Below, in pieces: positions 35,964 to 48,460 of a stretch of DNA of 64,000 nt; position 1 is the first letter of the stretch, and each line of letters begins with the position of its first letter. Both the position numbers and the translations under genes were made by a program. The notes under the pieces were generated by a model. The model saw only the letters and a list, made by a program, of their open reading frames with translations, did not search any database and had not been told where the DNA came from. This DNA is from Leucogyrophana mollusca (lineage: Eukaryota > Basidiomycota > Agaricomycetes > Boletales). The stretch covers positions 42,717 to 106,716 of the forward strand of contig MU266414.1 in assembly GCA_021014945.1 (NCBI GenBank). The letters are read 5' to 3'.

Positions 35964-37437
35964 ATGGCGGTCAGGCTACAGCGCAGCGCGTTGAACGTGG
36001 TTGCTCTCAACGTGTTCGCCGCCAGCTGGTCTAAATCTACCTTATATTCCCTCTTCCTTTCCCTTTTCTTCTTCACAGTCGTTTCTTCACCTTTCTCACT
36101 GGCGCCGGTCGCCAGATTTTTTTTGATTCTCGCAGCATCATTGTCCAGTCTTATATTCGTCCACCAAGCCTTCATGCGATCCACTGACTCCCCGCTTCCT
36201 CACATACGCATCTTGCCAGCATCTCCGGATAAATCACTTCCAGAGCCATACTCGCCTTTCCATCCAGTTGATCTAGAGGAGGAAGATGAAGATGGATACA
36301 GGTCTACCTACCTGAGCCCCCCCTTCATCGCACCCACCGAGTTCAGATCCCCAAGGCATTCGTCTCCTCTGCGACCCCCGGACTGTCCAATAGCCAAAGG
36401 ACTTGATCGCGAGCAGTTTGATTCACTACTCAAGGCGTCGCGTGAGAGAAAGGTTGCTCTTGGGTCCAGGAAAACCCCTGACCTTCGGAGGGAGCTTGCC
36501 ATCAAGAACCAAAGGACCAAAGCAGGTGAGGCAAGAGATTGATACCACTGGACTGTGTTCTCATTATTGTCACTGTCAAGTCGAGCGCCGCGCGCTCTTC
36601 CTGTCCAAAGTCAGGGAGCCTCCTTCGCCTACTGCGGTCAAGACTCCAAAGACCCCTCCAGAGTCCCCTGTGCTCTTACACTGTAGCCTCCCATCTCCAG
36701 GGCTTGCCTCCCCTCTTCAGGCATTCGAGTCAGCCACCAACGATCGCGAACATGCGCTGGAAGATGCCTTGCAACATAGTTGGGTTGAGCAAGTCGACTT
36801 TCGCGTGCCAAAGGAAGGGCAGCCCAAACCCGGCCAGGCCGTGAAATCCAAACCCCCCGCACGCCCGGCTAAATCCACGAAGGGTTTGCCTTCGTTGGAG
36901 CAGATCACTGCTCGTCTAGGAGCCAACACGCGCCCCCCTGATAAACATAGTGACCAAGGTAGTTTGCCATCTCGGCTGCCTGCTTTCTTGCGGGCGCCTT
37001 CTCCACCCAATGCGTCTTCTCCCGCACCTTCCAAGCCTAGGGCTACCCTCAGCATCGGAAGACTTCAGCTACCTGTGAGACCTCTGGCAGTCGATCTCAG
37101 GCAGCCCGCCGTGTCCCGATCTTGTTCTCCCCCGCTCGCTTCACCCCAAGCTCCTCTCACGCCCAACCTCGAAGTGACCACCACCTTCGTCCCACGTACA
37201 GCTCGTTATGCGACCCACGCGCTCACCGAATCTAACTTACAAGCGCTCGGTCGCTCTTACACGGCTAAAGACATGCTTACAACACTCGGGCGTCGCATGG
37301 CGTCCCCCCCACCTGGTGTGGCGTTGAGTGCGGAGGAGAAACGGAAAGCAAAGAGACACAGCGCTCCTGCGCAGCTTCAGACCCGAGGACGATCGGGCTT
37401 TGACCATGCAGTGCTGTCAATGCCAGGAGGTTTTTGA
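35964..37437 (+). CDS. Two-TM, Pro-rich protein of unknown function ending in SMPGGF
   Basis: Two exons, 35964-36525 and 36581-37437 (donor GTGAGG, acceptor TCAAG), 472 residues. Two hydrophobic segments near the N-terminus (STLYSLFLSLFFFTVVSS and ARFFLILAASLSSLIFVH) suggest a hairpin anchor with the rest on one side of a membrane. The remainder is Ser/Pro-rich, with a conserved-looking SLEQITARLGANTRPP stretch near residue 320 and a C-terminal block ALTESNLQALGRSYTAKDML then LGRRMASPP. It ends AVLSMPGGF. The same SMPGG ending closes the unrelated protein at 8658-10205. No domain known to me; function not assigned. Confidence 0.75.
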
Positions 37438-37816
37438 GACGTGCTTATTTTGCACCTATTTTGCTGTTGGATTCTTCTTACTTCTTCGACCCCTTTCTTT
37501 GATCACAGGCTGGACAATTGTGCTTTGTGATCATGGTACGAATGTCTTTATGTAGCACGATCCTGCCACCCCTTCGATGCTCTGTACCATTTTACCCGTT
37601 GGCGTCCTAAATGTCATTCGGTGTGCACTCCTTTGAAAATCACTGCTTACGCTCTGTTCTGTCGTTTACGCTATCGTTATGTATCAGTTCCACCACAGGC
37701 ATGGTTTGAAGATCATTATAACCCCCGGTGTATACAAATGCTGTGAGCTTGCGATGACTGCACTCCAACTTCCTAAAGATCTTTGATTGTGGGCGGGGCG
37801 AAAGCTTCCAGTGGAG
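37438..37816. other. Convergent 3' region
   Basis: 379 bp between the two-TM gene and gene A, whose 3' ends face each other. No gene seen. Confidence 0.5.
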
Positions 37817-38271
37817 TTATTGGTTCCACACCTGCACCGTTTTCCATCTGTGCTCGCGGGTATCAGAACTAGAACCACCGCTTGGCTGCGGATGGCCAGT
37901 GTTAGTCTCGGGAATAGTATCCCTCAGTGGTGGAGTCGGTGCTCTTCCTCGCAGCCGAGCGATAATGTCGACACGACGGGCTGTGATGAAAGAATCACCT
38001 GGTATATACGTAACCCCTCCCGTAAAATCAGAGCGCACTCACTATAATCCAATCTTACATGCTCATCCATTAGCTCATCGTCCGAGTCCAGTAAGGGATC
38101 GGTGGTGTTGACAACATGCCATGCATCTGACGCAAAGAGATAGAACCAGCGCGAAAGTAACACAGAGGCTATTCACTTACGCTGTAACATATTGCGCTCC
38201 GGTCCATGAGAGCTATTTGGTACAGGCCTGTGCTGAAGGTTTGATGGGGCTGCGGTTATGGTTGAGAACAT
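37817..38271 (-). CDS. Small protein A of an uncharacterised family (paralogue of B)
   Basis: Three exons, 38271-38181, 38126-38043 and 37980-37817, give 112 residues. Core blocks: GPERNMLQHAWHVVNTTDPL, DSDDE, HVRLDY, TRRVDIIARLRGRAPTP. The protein at 50689-51473 carries the same blocks in the same order, with introns at the same codons and the same phase and a middle exon of exactly 84 nt in both. I recognise no known domain. The core is mixed acidic and basic and has no membrane segment or signal peptide. The N-terminus is less sure: the ATG at 38271 gives an in-phase exon, but a longer 5' exon like that of B cannot be excluded. Confidence 0.65.
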
Positions 38272-38460
38272 ATTCTTGCCAAAAAAAACGCAGAATGCGT
38301 ACCTCCGGTCTGCGGTAAGGGGTGAGATTGCTCAGGTGGCATGTAATGTATGTAAGGTTTATCGCGTGAGCCCTCCTGCGGATGTCGGGTTGGGCGAGGA
38401 CGTTGACTGGGCTCTACAGCCACCACTACACATCAAACGGATGTCAATCATGGTCTCAGA

Positions 38461-39684
38461 TCACATCGCGAAGATTAAGTCACCTTTTGGAGGAGCAGAT
38501 GGGACAGTTTTAGCCTTCTTCTCATTCTCAAGAGAACTGACAAGTTTCTGTAGGAATGCATTTCTCTGCGAGGACATCGCCTTCCCCCATTCGATCTCCT
38601 CAGGGGAGTCGACATTCTCCTGCTTCATTTCCACATCGGTCAAGCGCCGCAGCCACGGTACTTTTCCTGGGTTTTGACGAGAATAATCATCGTCGTAGGG
38701 ATTTGGCTGATCGGGTCCTTCAAGGTAGTGGAAAACAAGCCAGAGGAAAGCCCTTGCCCTATCAGCGGAGGAGATATTGATTGGAAGGAATAGATCCAGG
38801 AAATTGAGTGGCGAATCAAAATGAACACTGGCTAAAGGCTGCTCCCTACAAGTCAGCCGATAGACACAAATTAGGATGCAGGATTTCGTACAGCAGCATG
38901 GTTAGCGAGGACGAATATTAGATTGACTATACTGGTAGGAGGGAGTTTACGCGCGCGCTAAAAGGGCGTCAGGGGTGGCAAGATTGTACAAGTCGACGCC
39001 TTACACTTCGTTCGAGTATCTCTTCTGGGGTTGACGGTGGCATAGATTTGATCTCGGAGGGTAACAATGCCGCTTTGAGGCAATTCTTGATACGAGGGGC
39101 ATCCTGCGCGTTGCCGTCTGTCTTCTGAAGAGACGGGACTGGATGGTAGGTCCTCAGAGCGGTCTTCATTTCAGGGAAAACTGTTTTGGTGATTAGATAA
39201 CATTCTGGGGAGCCAGAGCGCAATGGCTTGAAGACGTACAGGCCATTGTGGTGTTGATACGCCCGACGTTTGTCAGCAGGGATATCTTGGCGAGTTCGAC
39301 TGCGAACGCAGGCGTCTCGACCATCTTGTCTTTGAGGACCTTTGAGCATTTGTTCGAGTGGTATAACGCGTTGACATAGAGATCACAGAAGTGGATCTTG
39401 GACGAGGTGCCTGGTGCTTGACTGGTAAACACGGTCTTTGTATCGGAGAAGATGTGATGGAGGAGATCGTATTGAATGTCTTCTCGAGTTAGAGGCTCAG
39501 CATCGTTCCGCTTGATAGGCAATGCTTTACGACTAAGATATCCCACGCTGAGCAAGAAATAAAAGAGGTGGTCAGAATGATGCGCAGTACAGTGTGGAAC
39601 ACAGGAAGACGCGACAACGTACAGAGGCGCTGGCTCGGGTGGCCAGGATGAAGGCTGAGCTTGAGCATCAGACGAGGATGCCAT
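38461..39684 (-). CDS. INO80 complex subunit Ies1-like protein
   Basis: Five exons, 39684-39623, 39547-39240, 39180-39005, 38957-38892 and 38841-38461, give 330 residues. It reads as a conserved fungal nuclear protein I associate with Ino eighty subunit 1: RKALPIKRNDAEPLTREDIQ, YDLLHHIFSDTKTVFT, FCDLYVNALYHSNKCSKVLK, AKISLLTNVGRINTTMAFFP, TDGNAQDAPRIKNCLKAALL, ARKLPPTSIVNLIFVLANHA and SVHFDSPLNFLDLFLP. Such a protein would act in the INO80 chromatin remodeller. The family assignment is from memory of these motifs and is less certain than the gene structure. The acceptor of the last exon (GGGAG) is unusual but is the only one keeping phase. The gene is divergent from TIM8. Confidence 0.75.
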
Positions 39685-40132
39685 GGAAGATGAGAGACAA
39701 AGACGACCAGGGATGGTAGCTGAAAGGGAACATGAGGCTGATAGCTTCCCTATTCATGATCACCAGTTGTATTGCAAGGCTGTTGAATTGACAGAATCTC
39801 ACGTGTAGTGTCTATTCGCACGATTCCCAAGAGTATCGACGAGCGCCTATGGTGACAGATGCGCCCAACTTTCTGCTAATGAATAGCTCAGAGGAAGAGC
39901 AGACGATTCCTGACCATATGTTTCAAGGTATTCGTTATTATCTATGGTATTTGGAGGGGTATTATCGAGAAAAGCAAAAAGAAGGAAGAAAAAGACTCAT
40001 AGGATTACTGCTTGCCGATCAACCTTCGCGGACCCAAATCAGGGTAAAAGAATTGTGCGAAAATATTACTCATTCAACTAAATTCGAAATTTGTTAACTT
40101 TCCTTAATCCGCACACACCAGTCCTCAAACAT
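39685..40132. promoter_or_regulatory. Divergent promoter, Ies1-like gene and TIM8
   Basis: 448 bp between two divergent start codons. The frame 39849-40097 ends before TIM8 and has no homology features; judged accidental. Confidence 0.4.
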
Positions 40133-40497
40133 ATGGACAATTTCGACGAGGCAACCCAGGTAATACACACACAGAATATTCGTGCACAACGCGTCTGATA
40201 CCCCAATAGAAGGAGCTGCAGACATTCCTGGAGAAGGAGCAATCGCAGGCTCGCTTCAACGCTTCTATTCACAACATAGCAAGCCTGTGTTGGGACAAGT
40301 GCGCCAAATGACTTCCATGTATTCTACACAGAGACTCACGTTTGCCTGCCAGATGCGTAACGAGCACACCCAGTAGTCGCTTTGCTCGTGGGGAGGAGAG
40401 CTGCCTCACAAACTGTGTTGGTCGTTTCTTGGACACCAGTCTCCACCTCGTCGAGGTCGTGTCACAACAGCGTCAACAAATGGCATCCTCATCATAG
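40133..40497 (+). CDS. TIM8: Mitochondrial intermembrane space chaperone Tim8
   Basis: Small Tim proteins escort hydrophobic precursors across the intermembrane space; Tim8 pairs with Tim13. Three exons, 40133-40159, 40210-40298 and 40353-40497, give 86 residues. The twin CX3C motif is Cys36-WDK-Cys40 and Cys56-LTN-Cys60, with the 15-residue spacing of the family. ELQTFLEKEQSQARFNASIH and NCVGRFLDTSLHLVEVV match Tim8 specifically. Too short and too split to show up as a long open frame. It lies convergent with the acyltransferase gene, 169 bp away. Confidence 0.92.
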
Positions 40498-40666
40498 TGT
40501 ATTAGTTGTTTAGCTCGTACCTTCTGCATCCAGATCGTCATGATATTCAATGCACGCTGCAAGATATATAGTTACACGCTCCAGAGAAAACATACATGAA
40601 GCACACTCGAGCTAAGCAAGGAAAACCAATGTGAAAATACAATAATATCCGCCGATGCATCGACCC

Positions 40667-42204
40667 TCAGGTCGCCCTCGTCAACTTTTTCCACAAAACG
40701 GCAGCAGCAGCCGGAGCAAATAAGCAGAACGCATGTGGTATCTCCCGCATGTGTCGCAGCTCTAATGGTATCTCAACTGCATCCTTTCGCCCGGAGGCAG
40801 ACTGCAGGAAGGTAGTGATGAACTCGTCCTTGTCTATCCATAGCTTTCTGAGCCACAAGTCGAATTCGGCCTTCTCGTCCTCTGGGAAATCGACTTCAAC
40901 TGGCATATGACTTGACCCACCGTTTGGAACGACATTCGGATTGGTTGCGGATATGTCCCCGATGGGAACGTCTTTGGCAACGTCAAATATCCGAATATGC
41001 ATGTGGATGACTGGCGGTGGGATGCGGTCGCAGAAAATGGATCGCAAGGTATAATATGACTGCCCGTAACCCCTGGCAGGTATACCTACGGGTTGGCAAC
41101 AGCACGGTAAATAACACTCTATTGAGTACATGAGGCTCTTACCTGGATATATCATAGTTATATCAATCATCTTTAAAGCTGGTATACGTGGGGCAAGGGA
41201 ACGAAGGCTATAGTGTAGCCCCGTTGATCGGGGTAGGAGGATGTTGGACAGGTCAGACTGACAGGCATTTCTTGTGTCAGTTCATGTCTTTAAGAGAGAA
41301 ACAAGGCATGGACGACGCACGATGCCCAGCTTGTCTGCGTATCTCTTACTGATAGGCCGCGTGTCCTTGCTGACTAGGGTCCCCTCCGGATACAGGATGA
41401 ATGTCAATGGTTTATCCTCCTCTTCAGCTTGACGACCAAGCTTCGACAGCTGCGTAGATAATTCAAGCCTATCGGATGCCCATGACCGTGCTAGGAATAT
41501 AAACCTGTAAAATTGCATGCCCTATTCCTACTCTCAGCGAGGGACGCAAGGTGTTTAAACAAGTTACGCACCCATCCTGCGATGGGTACCCATTTCAGAC
41601 TCTTCTTCAGGACAATGAATACGTCCTTATGGGTTCCCATGAAATAAGTTAGACACCATACGTACCACCAGTCCGAGTAGACCTTTGTCGTCGTTGGTCG
41701 TCGATGAATATACTCCCAATGACTGCGAGACCGATCACGTACCTGGTGGTTCGCAATTATTACAGACTTGGTGGGCAGCCGGAGAGCCGTGACCTTGCCA
41801 GAAGCATCACGCTCAACAATCCGCTGGATCTCCTCCTCCGTGAACTTTCCCTGGCCCTCCGTCTCGAACGTAATGGACAGTCGAGTTGGTGCGAACAATT
41901 GGTTCATGAGGTCTGACACCATTTCGTCGTTCGCCTCTCAAAAAGAGGAATAGAGTCTGCGAGACTCACTCATCAATGCAGCGAACGCCCCCTTGGTATA
42001 CCTGATACCCTCGTCATACAGCTTCTTCGACCATGCGAAAGGAAGAATCTTCAAAGGTAAGAGAAAGATGAATTGGAATGCATTAATCATAACACATCCC
42101 GACAAGAACACTGCGAAGAAAACGACGGCGTGTAACTTCTGGCTTCCGGTCTTGGGTGGTCGCGCGGATATAGGCAGTTGGTGAAGCTTGTGAACGTGGG
42201 TCAT
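40667..42204 (-). CDS. Membrane-bound lysophospholipid acyltransferase (PlsC/LPLAT)
   Basis: Transfers acyl groups to lysophospholipids, probably at the ER; closest in layout to fungal Cst26/LCLAT1-like enzymes. About 410 residues. An N-terminal TM (LHAVVFFAVFLSGCVMINAF) precedes the catalytic NHxxxxD motif, ANHQ-VYSDWWY, which spans an intron. Then DVFIVLKKSLKWVPIAGW, MQFYRFIFLARSW (acceptor-binding region), ILYPEGTLVS (the EGT motif), and IDITMIYPG. The C-terminus has DIPLELRHMREIPHAFC-like sequence and a final hydrophobic helix (FCLFAPAAAAVLWKKL). The first intron is best placed between ALM and LMNQLFAPT (57 nt). Start ATG at 42204. Confidence 0.88.
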
Positions 42205-42433
42205 GACGATCGTGAAGGAAGGAGATCGCGCCCACTGGCTGGATGCTTAGAGCTAAGAACTGTCTGTCTCAAGAGCTGAGAAACGCAACAATGGCATGCT
42301 TTAGAAGCACGGCCGCGGCAATGTAATGCACCGCTGTAGTGCGCGTCCAATCGGCGGCATTCACGTGCAGTCCGCACACTCTAGATAAATGTACAGGCAG
42401 ACAGGACGGCGACAAGACTCTAGGTACAGGTAA
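42205..42433 (-). promoter_or_regulatory. Short intergenic region, acyltransferase promoter
   Basis: 229 bp between two minus-strand genes; no motif singled out. Confidence 0.3.
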
Positions 42434-44313
42434 TCAACATGTGAATGGTTTTCCAACCAGGCCAGCAGCGTATGACTCTGCTATGAGCTGTAGATGGCCC
42501 GTTAATCGGTGTGATTGGCCACCATAGATATGTAGATGACCCACCTTGATCGAAACATACGTCCCAGCTACGCAAATAAATGCACCTGCAAGAATCGTCA
42601 ACAGTGCTAAGATGGTCCCAACAGGTCTCCGTCTCAGCGCAGCCTTTCCTCCTTCCAGATGATAGGTGTCATGCAGCCAGAAGAATCCAGCGATCCCATA
42701 CGTATACCAAGCTGCGAAGAGGGATGCAGGGATGCCGATGAGATCGGAGAATATAGGAACAGCGACAGCAAAAACGAAGGCGGCCGCGACGGACGCAACG
42801 CACAGAGCCGTCCATACCGACCAGCCGAGGAGGGTGTGTGAGTAGACGTGGCGTGAGTGCCGGAAGAAGCGGATGAAGACAAGTTTTGCGCTGGTGTGGG
42901 CGTAGATACCTCCAGAGCTTGAACCCAGGTCATCAGTGATCGAGACTACCCTGGAGAAGACAAACGTACAATAGGAAGTTACCCAGCGCGATGCCAAAGG
43001 TGGCTTTTGCCCACTTCGGAGGCAGGGACAGATACACAGGTGACTCGACTGTGTTACCTATGTAGACATACATAACGATGGCAAAGACGGCGTAGAAGGT
43101 GGTTGCAAAGCTTTGCAGGCACCACGCCGCCTAGGGAGTAGGTGAGGTACAAGACAGAGTTGTGCCCAAGATATCATTTACCTTCATTGCATCTCGGGGT
43201 TCGCGCATCTCGGAGATCAAGATGAAGAACCTGAGCAGGAGGATCATGTTAGAGTTTCGTGGGTTTCAGAAAAGCAGGCCCACATGAAATGTCCTGCAAA
43301 GAGTTAAGTAGTAGCAGAAACAAAGTTGAAAGGTCTCACCAGCATAGGCAAAGACCTGTCAGGTTCATAAGCAAAACATCTCAAATCGCGAGACCACCCT
43401 GGCACGTACAGGATTCGTGATAGCCAAGAAAGCTTCATAAAAGGTAGCTGTCGATGTCGGGGTGATGATACGACCAGGAGCTGGGTTCGCACCAGCTGCG
43501 GCCATGGCCACAATACCCGAAATGGTGATGGTGACCGCACTGACGACACCCATCCAACTCAGACGATCCAAGGTGCGCGGTAATGCAATGAGAAGCGTGA
43601 CGAGGGCGAATATCCCGACTAACAACATGCTGCACAGGCCTTGGTCCGAAAGTGTTGACAAGGCCAGCTGTCCGGAGAGTAACTCCGAACCCTAGAGGCA
43701 ATGAGTAGCGAGCCATGACGAGACCCGAAAAAACACCCACAGTGCTGAATATGGCGAAGATTATGGTGCCTGCCGACAAGATTTCTCTGCCAATCGGGCC
43801 AAACATGATATACCCTGCGTCGCCTGTGTGGTGACAAAGGGGATCAGTCATGCCCTCATGTAAAAGCAGACCCTTACCCATGTTGTGCACCTCAGGATGG
43901 TTTAGTTTGAAGTCGATGAGTAACTTGGCAGTGAAAAGACCAAAGATGCCCATGAAAACGATCAGGATGACGCCAGGAACAATGCCTTAGGAACTTGTCA
44001 AGGTTGGTCAAGTCATGAATTCCACAGTAGAATCCTCACCAACGACCGCCAACGCGTTCGGGAGGGATAGCATGCCATTGCTGACGATCTCTGCGATCAT
44101 CAGAAAGCTGACAAACTTGAGGACCCACTATCAGCCGCAAGGAGAGAGATAAGTACTGGAACCGACCTGCCAACTTAGAGTCTTGTAGCGAATCTGGTGG
44201 TCCTCATCTTCCACAAAGACGTCTATTGGTCGATCCCAGTTTTTTGAAGGCAAAGACGACTTCTCTTCGTCCAGAGTACAAGAGGGCCGTTCATGCTCCA
44301 AGCTGGAACCCAT
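42434..44313 (-). CDS. Amino acid transporter, AAAP/Aa_trans type
   Basis: About 11 membrane segments, proton-coupled amino acid transporter family; plasma or vacuolar membrane cannot be decided. The N-terminal tail is acidic (RPIDVFVEDEDHQIRYKTL). Segments in order include FLMIAEIVSNGMLSLPNALA, VILIVFMGIFGLFTAKLLID, GDAGYIMFGPIGREILSAG, STLSDQGLCSMLLVGIFALV, MGVVSAVTITISGIVAMAAA, FAYAGHFMFFILISEMREP, SVAAAFVFAVAVPIFSDLIG and LALLTILAGAFICVAGTYVS. The end is LVGKPFTC, stop at 42434. Many short introns interrupt it; not all were fixed exactly. The ATG at 44313 begins MGSSLEHERP. Confidence 0.85.
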
Positions 44314-45000
44314 GGTGGGAGACTCACAGACTTGAGGAGCGGCAGCCTCGAAATTTATACGTTCCACCGGTGACCTCCTTCCAGGAATATCTTGCTTATC
44401 GAGGAACTGGGCGATAAGAGGGTCAAGTGGTGGTACATATCAGTCAAGGCGCCTACGGTGAAGCGTTGGCTATATAGTCATAGGCCGGCTAAGCCGAAGC
44501 CAAGAGGCGAGGAGCAGGTGGAAAAGTTTCTTAGCATCTGAGAGAGCACGCTCGCTGTGGACGGCAAGCAAGCGAGATTGATTTAGACAAGATAGACGTG
44601 GACCTTTTGCGAAACGATACAGAGCTTATCCTTCAAGCCTCGCCGCATGTTATTATGTCTCTTGAGTGAGATTTTGTTTCCGTTCCAGGGCCCCAGTTTG
44701 TCTTTTCGCCGAAATTGAGTGGCAGTGCCGGTTTCGGTTGTCCACAGTTCTGCGGCTCATTTGTTTCCCTTACAATTTGTTTCCTTGGCTCGCGATTCTG
44801 CAGCTGCCTTTTGTCCCTTACGACGCTCACTAGCGATACAGGCCACGAGCCGTGAAGAGTTTGCGTGGCTTGAGACGCGAGTATACCCTAGGCTAAGCCT
44901 TCGTTCAGCATTGAAACTGACGGTTTGCGTAAAATCTTCAGGGCCTTCTGAATTATTAGGTTGGGTGTGTCAATTTGCTAGTTCCAGACACAACGCTAGC
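44314..45000. promoter_or_regulatory. Divergent promoter, amino acid transporter and alpha/beta hydrolase
   Basis: 687 bp. The hydrolase frame stays open upstream to 44719 without an ATG in a good place, so this is treated as 5' UTR. No TATA element stands out. Confidence 0.35.
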
Positions 45001-48000
45001 ATGGGAACCGAGCGACCGCTCAGGAAAAGGAGCTCTTTCCTCTCCAGTAGGCGTGACACCGACAAGCTCACCGTTTCCCCAAATTCCATCCCCGTCTCGC
45101 CCACACCACTCTACGCGCCGAAAAGTTACTTCGAGATTCATCCACGGCCACAGACGAGCCCTGCTCGGAGCTCCTTTCATGCTCACGATCTCCCTCGAAG
45201 GCATGCTAGGAGGAGTGACCCGGACAAAGGGAAGGAAAAAGCAGTCGAGCCCTCGTACGCGTTCCCAACTTCTGACTCTGCTGAAGAGGTCGCCAGCTTC
45301 CTCTCCAGTGGAGATATCACCCCACGACATCCGCGTATGCGTACTCGTACAGGTCCTTCGACCAAGTCGAAGTGGAAAGAATCCTCCATTCCTCCTCTTC
45401 GGTTCTCTGGGTCGTCGAGCCTTGCCGAGACTCCACCGCAAACCCCGGACGACACCTCTTCCATCGGGAATTTCTCTCTAGATAACTTTCCGGTCGTGGT
45501 CCCCGCTCCTGTGTCCGGAGTGGAGGCCATGGACGCTTTGGTTGATGGCATGAATGGCTTTACAGCGGAGGACTTCTTCGGTCGGAGTAGTTCAAGTCGT
45601 TCGAGATTCGCAATACCAGGACACCATCCGCTCTATCAACCACCACTACCCACCCCTCCTCCCGGCGTCGTCCTTGGTAAGGGCTCGAGTAAAGGAAAAT
45701 TACGAAAACCTGAGAAGTTTATCAACTCGGACGAAGATGACGACCCCAACCCACCTCCTCCTTCACGTCCTCCTCCCCGTCGCACTCACGCCCAACGGCC
45801 AAATTCCGCGCGCAAAGGCTCTACTTCAACTATAACCGTCGAGTCTTCCCTTTATGACGACGTTTCGCCTTCTGTGGCGGGCCCTTCAGCTGACAACATA
45901 CCCTCCGCACGCCTGCAACCTGATAGACCAAGGGCTGTCATCCCTTCAATATCTGAGATAATTCGGAGCCACGCACACGCCCAGCTTTCCCGGCCTTCAT
46001 CTGCACGCATGTCAAGCTATAGCCACAGCAATGGTCACTCAACAATGGTCGACGAAGAATCGGAGCCGGAACCTTTGACGGCCGACGAGGAGGCTGAGCT
46101 GCTGAGTAGGTCATCCATTGACAGTATAGCAGACGAAGTGCGACGAACCTATAACAACCAAAAGAAGTCTAATGTCACCTCTCCCCCCCTCTCTCGTGCT
46201 CCATCATCATACCCAAGCGTCTCGTCCGCAGCGTCCGATGGGTCTAGCACTCAATTCTCTGCTCCTGGTGCATCCACAGAGCTATTTACCCATTCGTCCT
46301 CGACAGCGTCCGCCCGTACTTCACAGCAGTCTTTCGACCCAATTAATTTCACTACACCTCCGGCATCCGTCCCTCAAGCTATCGCCGAATACCTTCGCTC
46401 CGCCCGCCTGACTACGCTTCTCAAGCTTACTCGATACCCTCACGCCTCTCTAGACCATCCGCTCACCGTCAGCCTAGCGGATATGGGAGACCCAAATGGG
46501 TTTCCTCTCATAGTTTTCCTCGGTTTGGGCTGTGTCCGACACATATTGGGCCTATACGACGAAATGGCCGATTGTTTGGGTCTGAGACTGATTGCCATTG
46601 ACAGGTAAGTTATAAAGAAATCGCGTTCAACTTTGCCACTAACACTTTTGTTCCTCAGATGGGGATTGGGCCGCACCGAATCTCCTCAATCTAAATCCTC
46701 AAAGGGCATCATGGAGTGGGCGTCGGCCGTCGAGGAAGTCCTAGACCTGCTCAACATATACGAGTGCAGTGTCATGGCGCATTCGGCTGGCGCACCATAT
46801 GCTTTGTCCTTTGCCAATCGTATCCCAGAGCGCATCAGAGGTGACCTCTGCCTCCTTGCGCCTTGGGTGGGTGGCGGCGAAAGCGGTAGGGTATTCTTTA
46901 CCAATCGCTGCTGAGTCAACCACTTACCGCCCTTCTTCCACAGGAGGTTACAAGTGGCTGAAGTATGTTCCCAATGGCATCTTGAAGACGGCTCAGGCTG
47001 CAGAATGGAAGATCCAGGCGTGGATGATAGGCAAACCTCCAACTGTGGCCTATCGCGGTATCGGCTACACTGCACCGCCCTCTCCCATAATGCGCAACGG
47101 AAAAAACCCATCCAACAGCGCAAAAGATCTGCCCTCACGCGTTGACGCTAATGGGAAGAACACTGTGTATCATTCGGAGGACCCGAGGCGGCGTATGAGT
47201 GTCGGCTCTAGCTTGTTCAGTGATTACGACGATCTACGCGACTTTGACGGGCGTTTTGGCAGTCAGAGTACTCTTGGGGCGCGGTCGATGACGCAGCAGA
47301 GCCGACGCAAACCTTCGAAAGGCTTCCTGGGCAGGTTGAAGTCGGCCAAGTCCACCTCACAGCCCCCGTCGCCCGTGGTCGATCAAACGCCTCAGACGAA
47401 CGTTGGAAAGAAGCTCAAGAACCTGAGGTCTATGGGGTCTTTGAAAGGAAAGTCGTCATCTACCCCCGTCACGATGTCGAAGAAGCTCGAAGCGCCCAGC
47501 CCGTGTCTGCCTCAGCCACTTACATTCGATGTGGGCTTGGGTCTGGGTGACATCGACTGGATCAAGCCGGTCAACTCTGTTGCATCGACCCCACCTCCCA
47601 CAAAGCCCAACAAGTCGGCAGATCTCTCCGATAAATCATCCCAGACCCACTATTCTCGACAAGGAGGGCGTAGATCTATCTCCTTCAGCACCCCCAGGTC
47701 CAGCCCGCCAAGCATGGCTTCCTCTCCCCGCGCCAGCACATTCTCCTCGCCCTCCGTCAGCGTAGCTACCACATCGACATCTTATCAGGCTGCCCTTGGC
47801 AATGCTCTCATCGCTGCCTCGCATGCAGAAGCCTCCAAGGGCACACATAGCGATCTTCTGCAAATTCTCAACCATGACCACCGCCCTTGGGGGTTCTCAT
47901 ATTCGGATTACCCACACAAAGTCCATGTATGGTATGGCGACAAGGATGAGAAGATCGCGGAAAATGCTGTAAGGTGGATGGAGCGGGCCATGGGAGAGGA

Positions 48001-48100
48001 TAGATGTCAGGTCAAGGTAGTCAAGGGCGCCGACCACTCGCTGATGTACAAGAGTTCCGTCGTCGTCGAGGTTTTGGAGCGGGTGAGAGAATTCTGGTGA
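45001..48100 (+). CDS. Very large alpha/beta hydrolase with disordered N-terminus and insertion
   Basis: Exons 45001-46604, 46659-46885 and 46944-48100 give 995 residues. The first 480 residues are Ser/Pro-rich and probably disordered. The hydrolase core begins around residue 485 (LLKLTRYPHASLDHPLTVSL, FPLIVFLGLG as the oxyanion strand) and has the nucleophile elbow MAHSAG with Ser577. A long low-complexity insert (about residues 670-890) separates the core from the last strand, which carries the acid (VWYGDKDEK, Asp943 or Asp945) and His975 (KGADHSLMY). Thus a complete triad is present, split by the insert. Substrate unknown; similar long hydrolases occur across basidiomycetes. The ATG at 45001 is the first in frame. 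Confidence 0.82.
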
Positions 48101-48460
48101 ATGTGGTTTGTCCTTCGACTCTCCTCTTTCGATGCCGTTCGATCATGTTGGTTCCGTTCGACCGTTCTTTACGAGGCACATCGCACATATATCCACACAA
48201 CTTGCGTTAATCCCCTCCAATCATTCCCCCTTGATCTATCTTGCATTGGATTTCTGTACATACCCAATCATTCAACTAGCCCCTCTTCCTTCAATGGATC
48301 ACATTTGTACTGTTTGGCTTTTCGCATTCGTTACCTTCATTCTCTCTTGCGGTATAATGTTGTTTAACCTTCATTAATGTCTGTTACTGTAGACGTGGAA
48401 AAAGGTCCATTGTAAAATAATATAAGGTCCATTCCACCAATTCCACAGCCGTACATGTCT
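48101..48460. other. Convergent 3' region
   Basis: 360 bp between the hydrolase gene and the Ser/Thr-rich membrane protein gene, both ending here. AT-rich; no gene seen. Confidence 0.5.

Noticed and set aside
39849..40097. 82-codon frame upstream of TIM8
   Set aside because: No family features; ends just before the TIM8 start and lies in a divergent promoter.
44719..45000. In-frame upstream extension of the alpha/beta hydrolase
   Set aside because: Begins at a non-ATG codon and has no conserved character; the ATG at 45001 is preferred.
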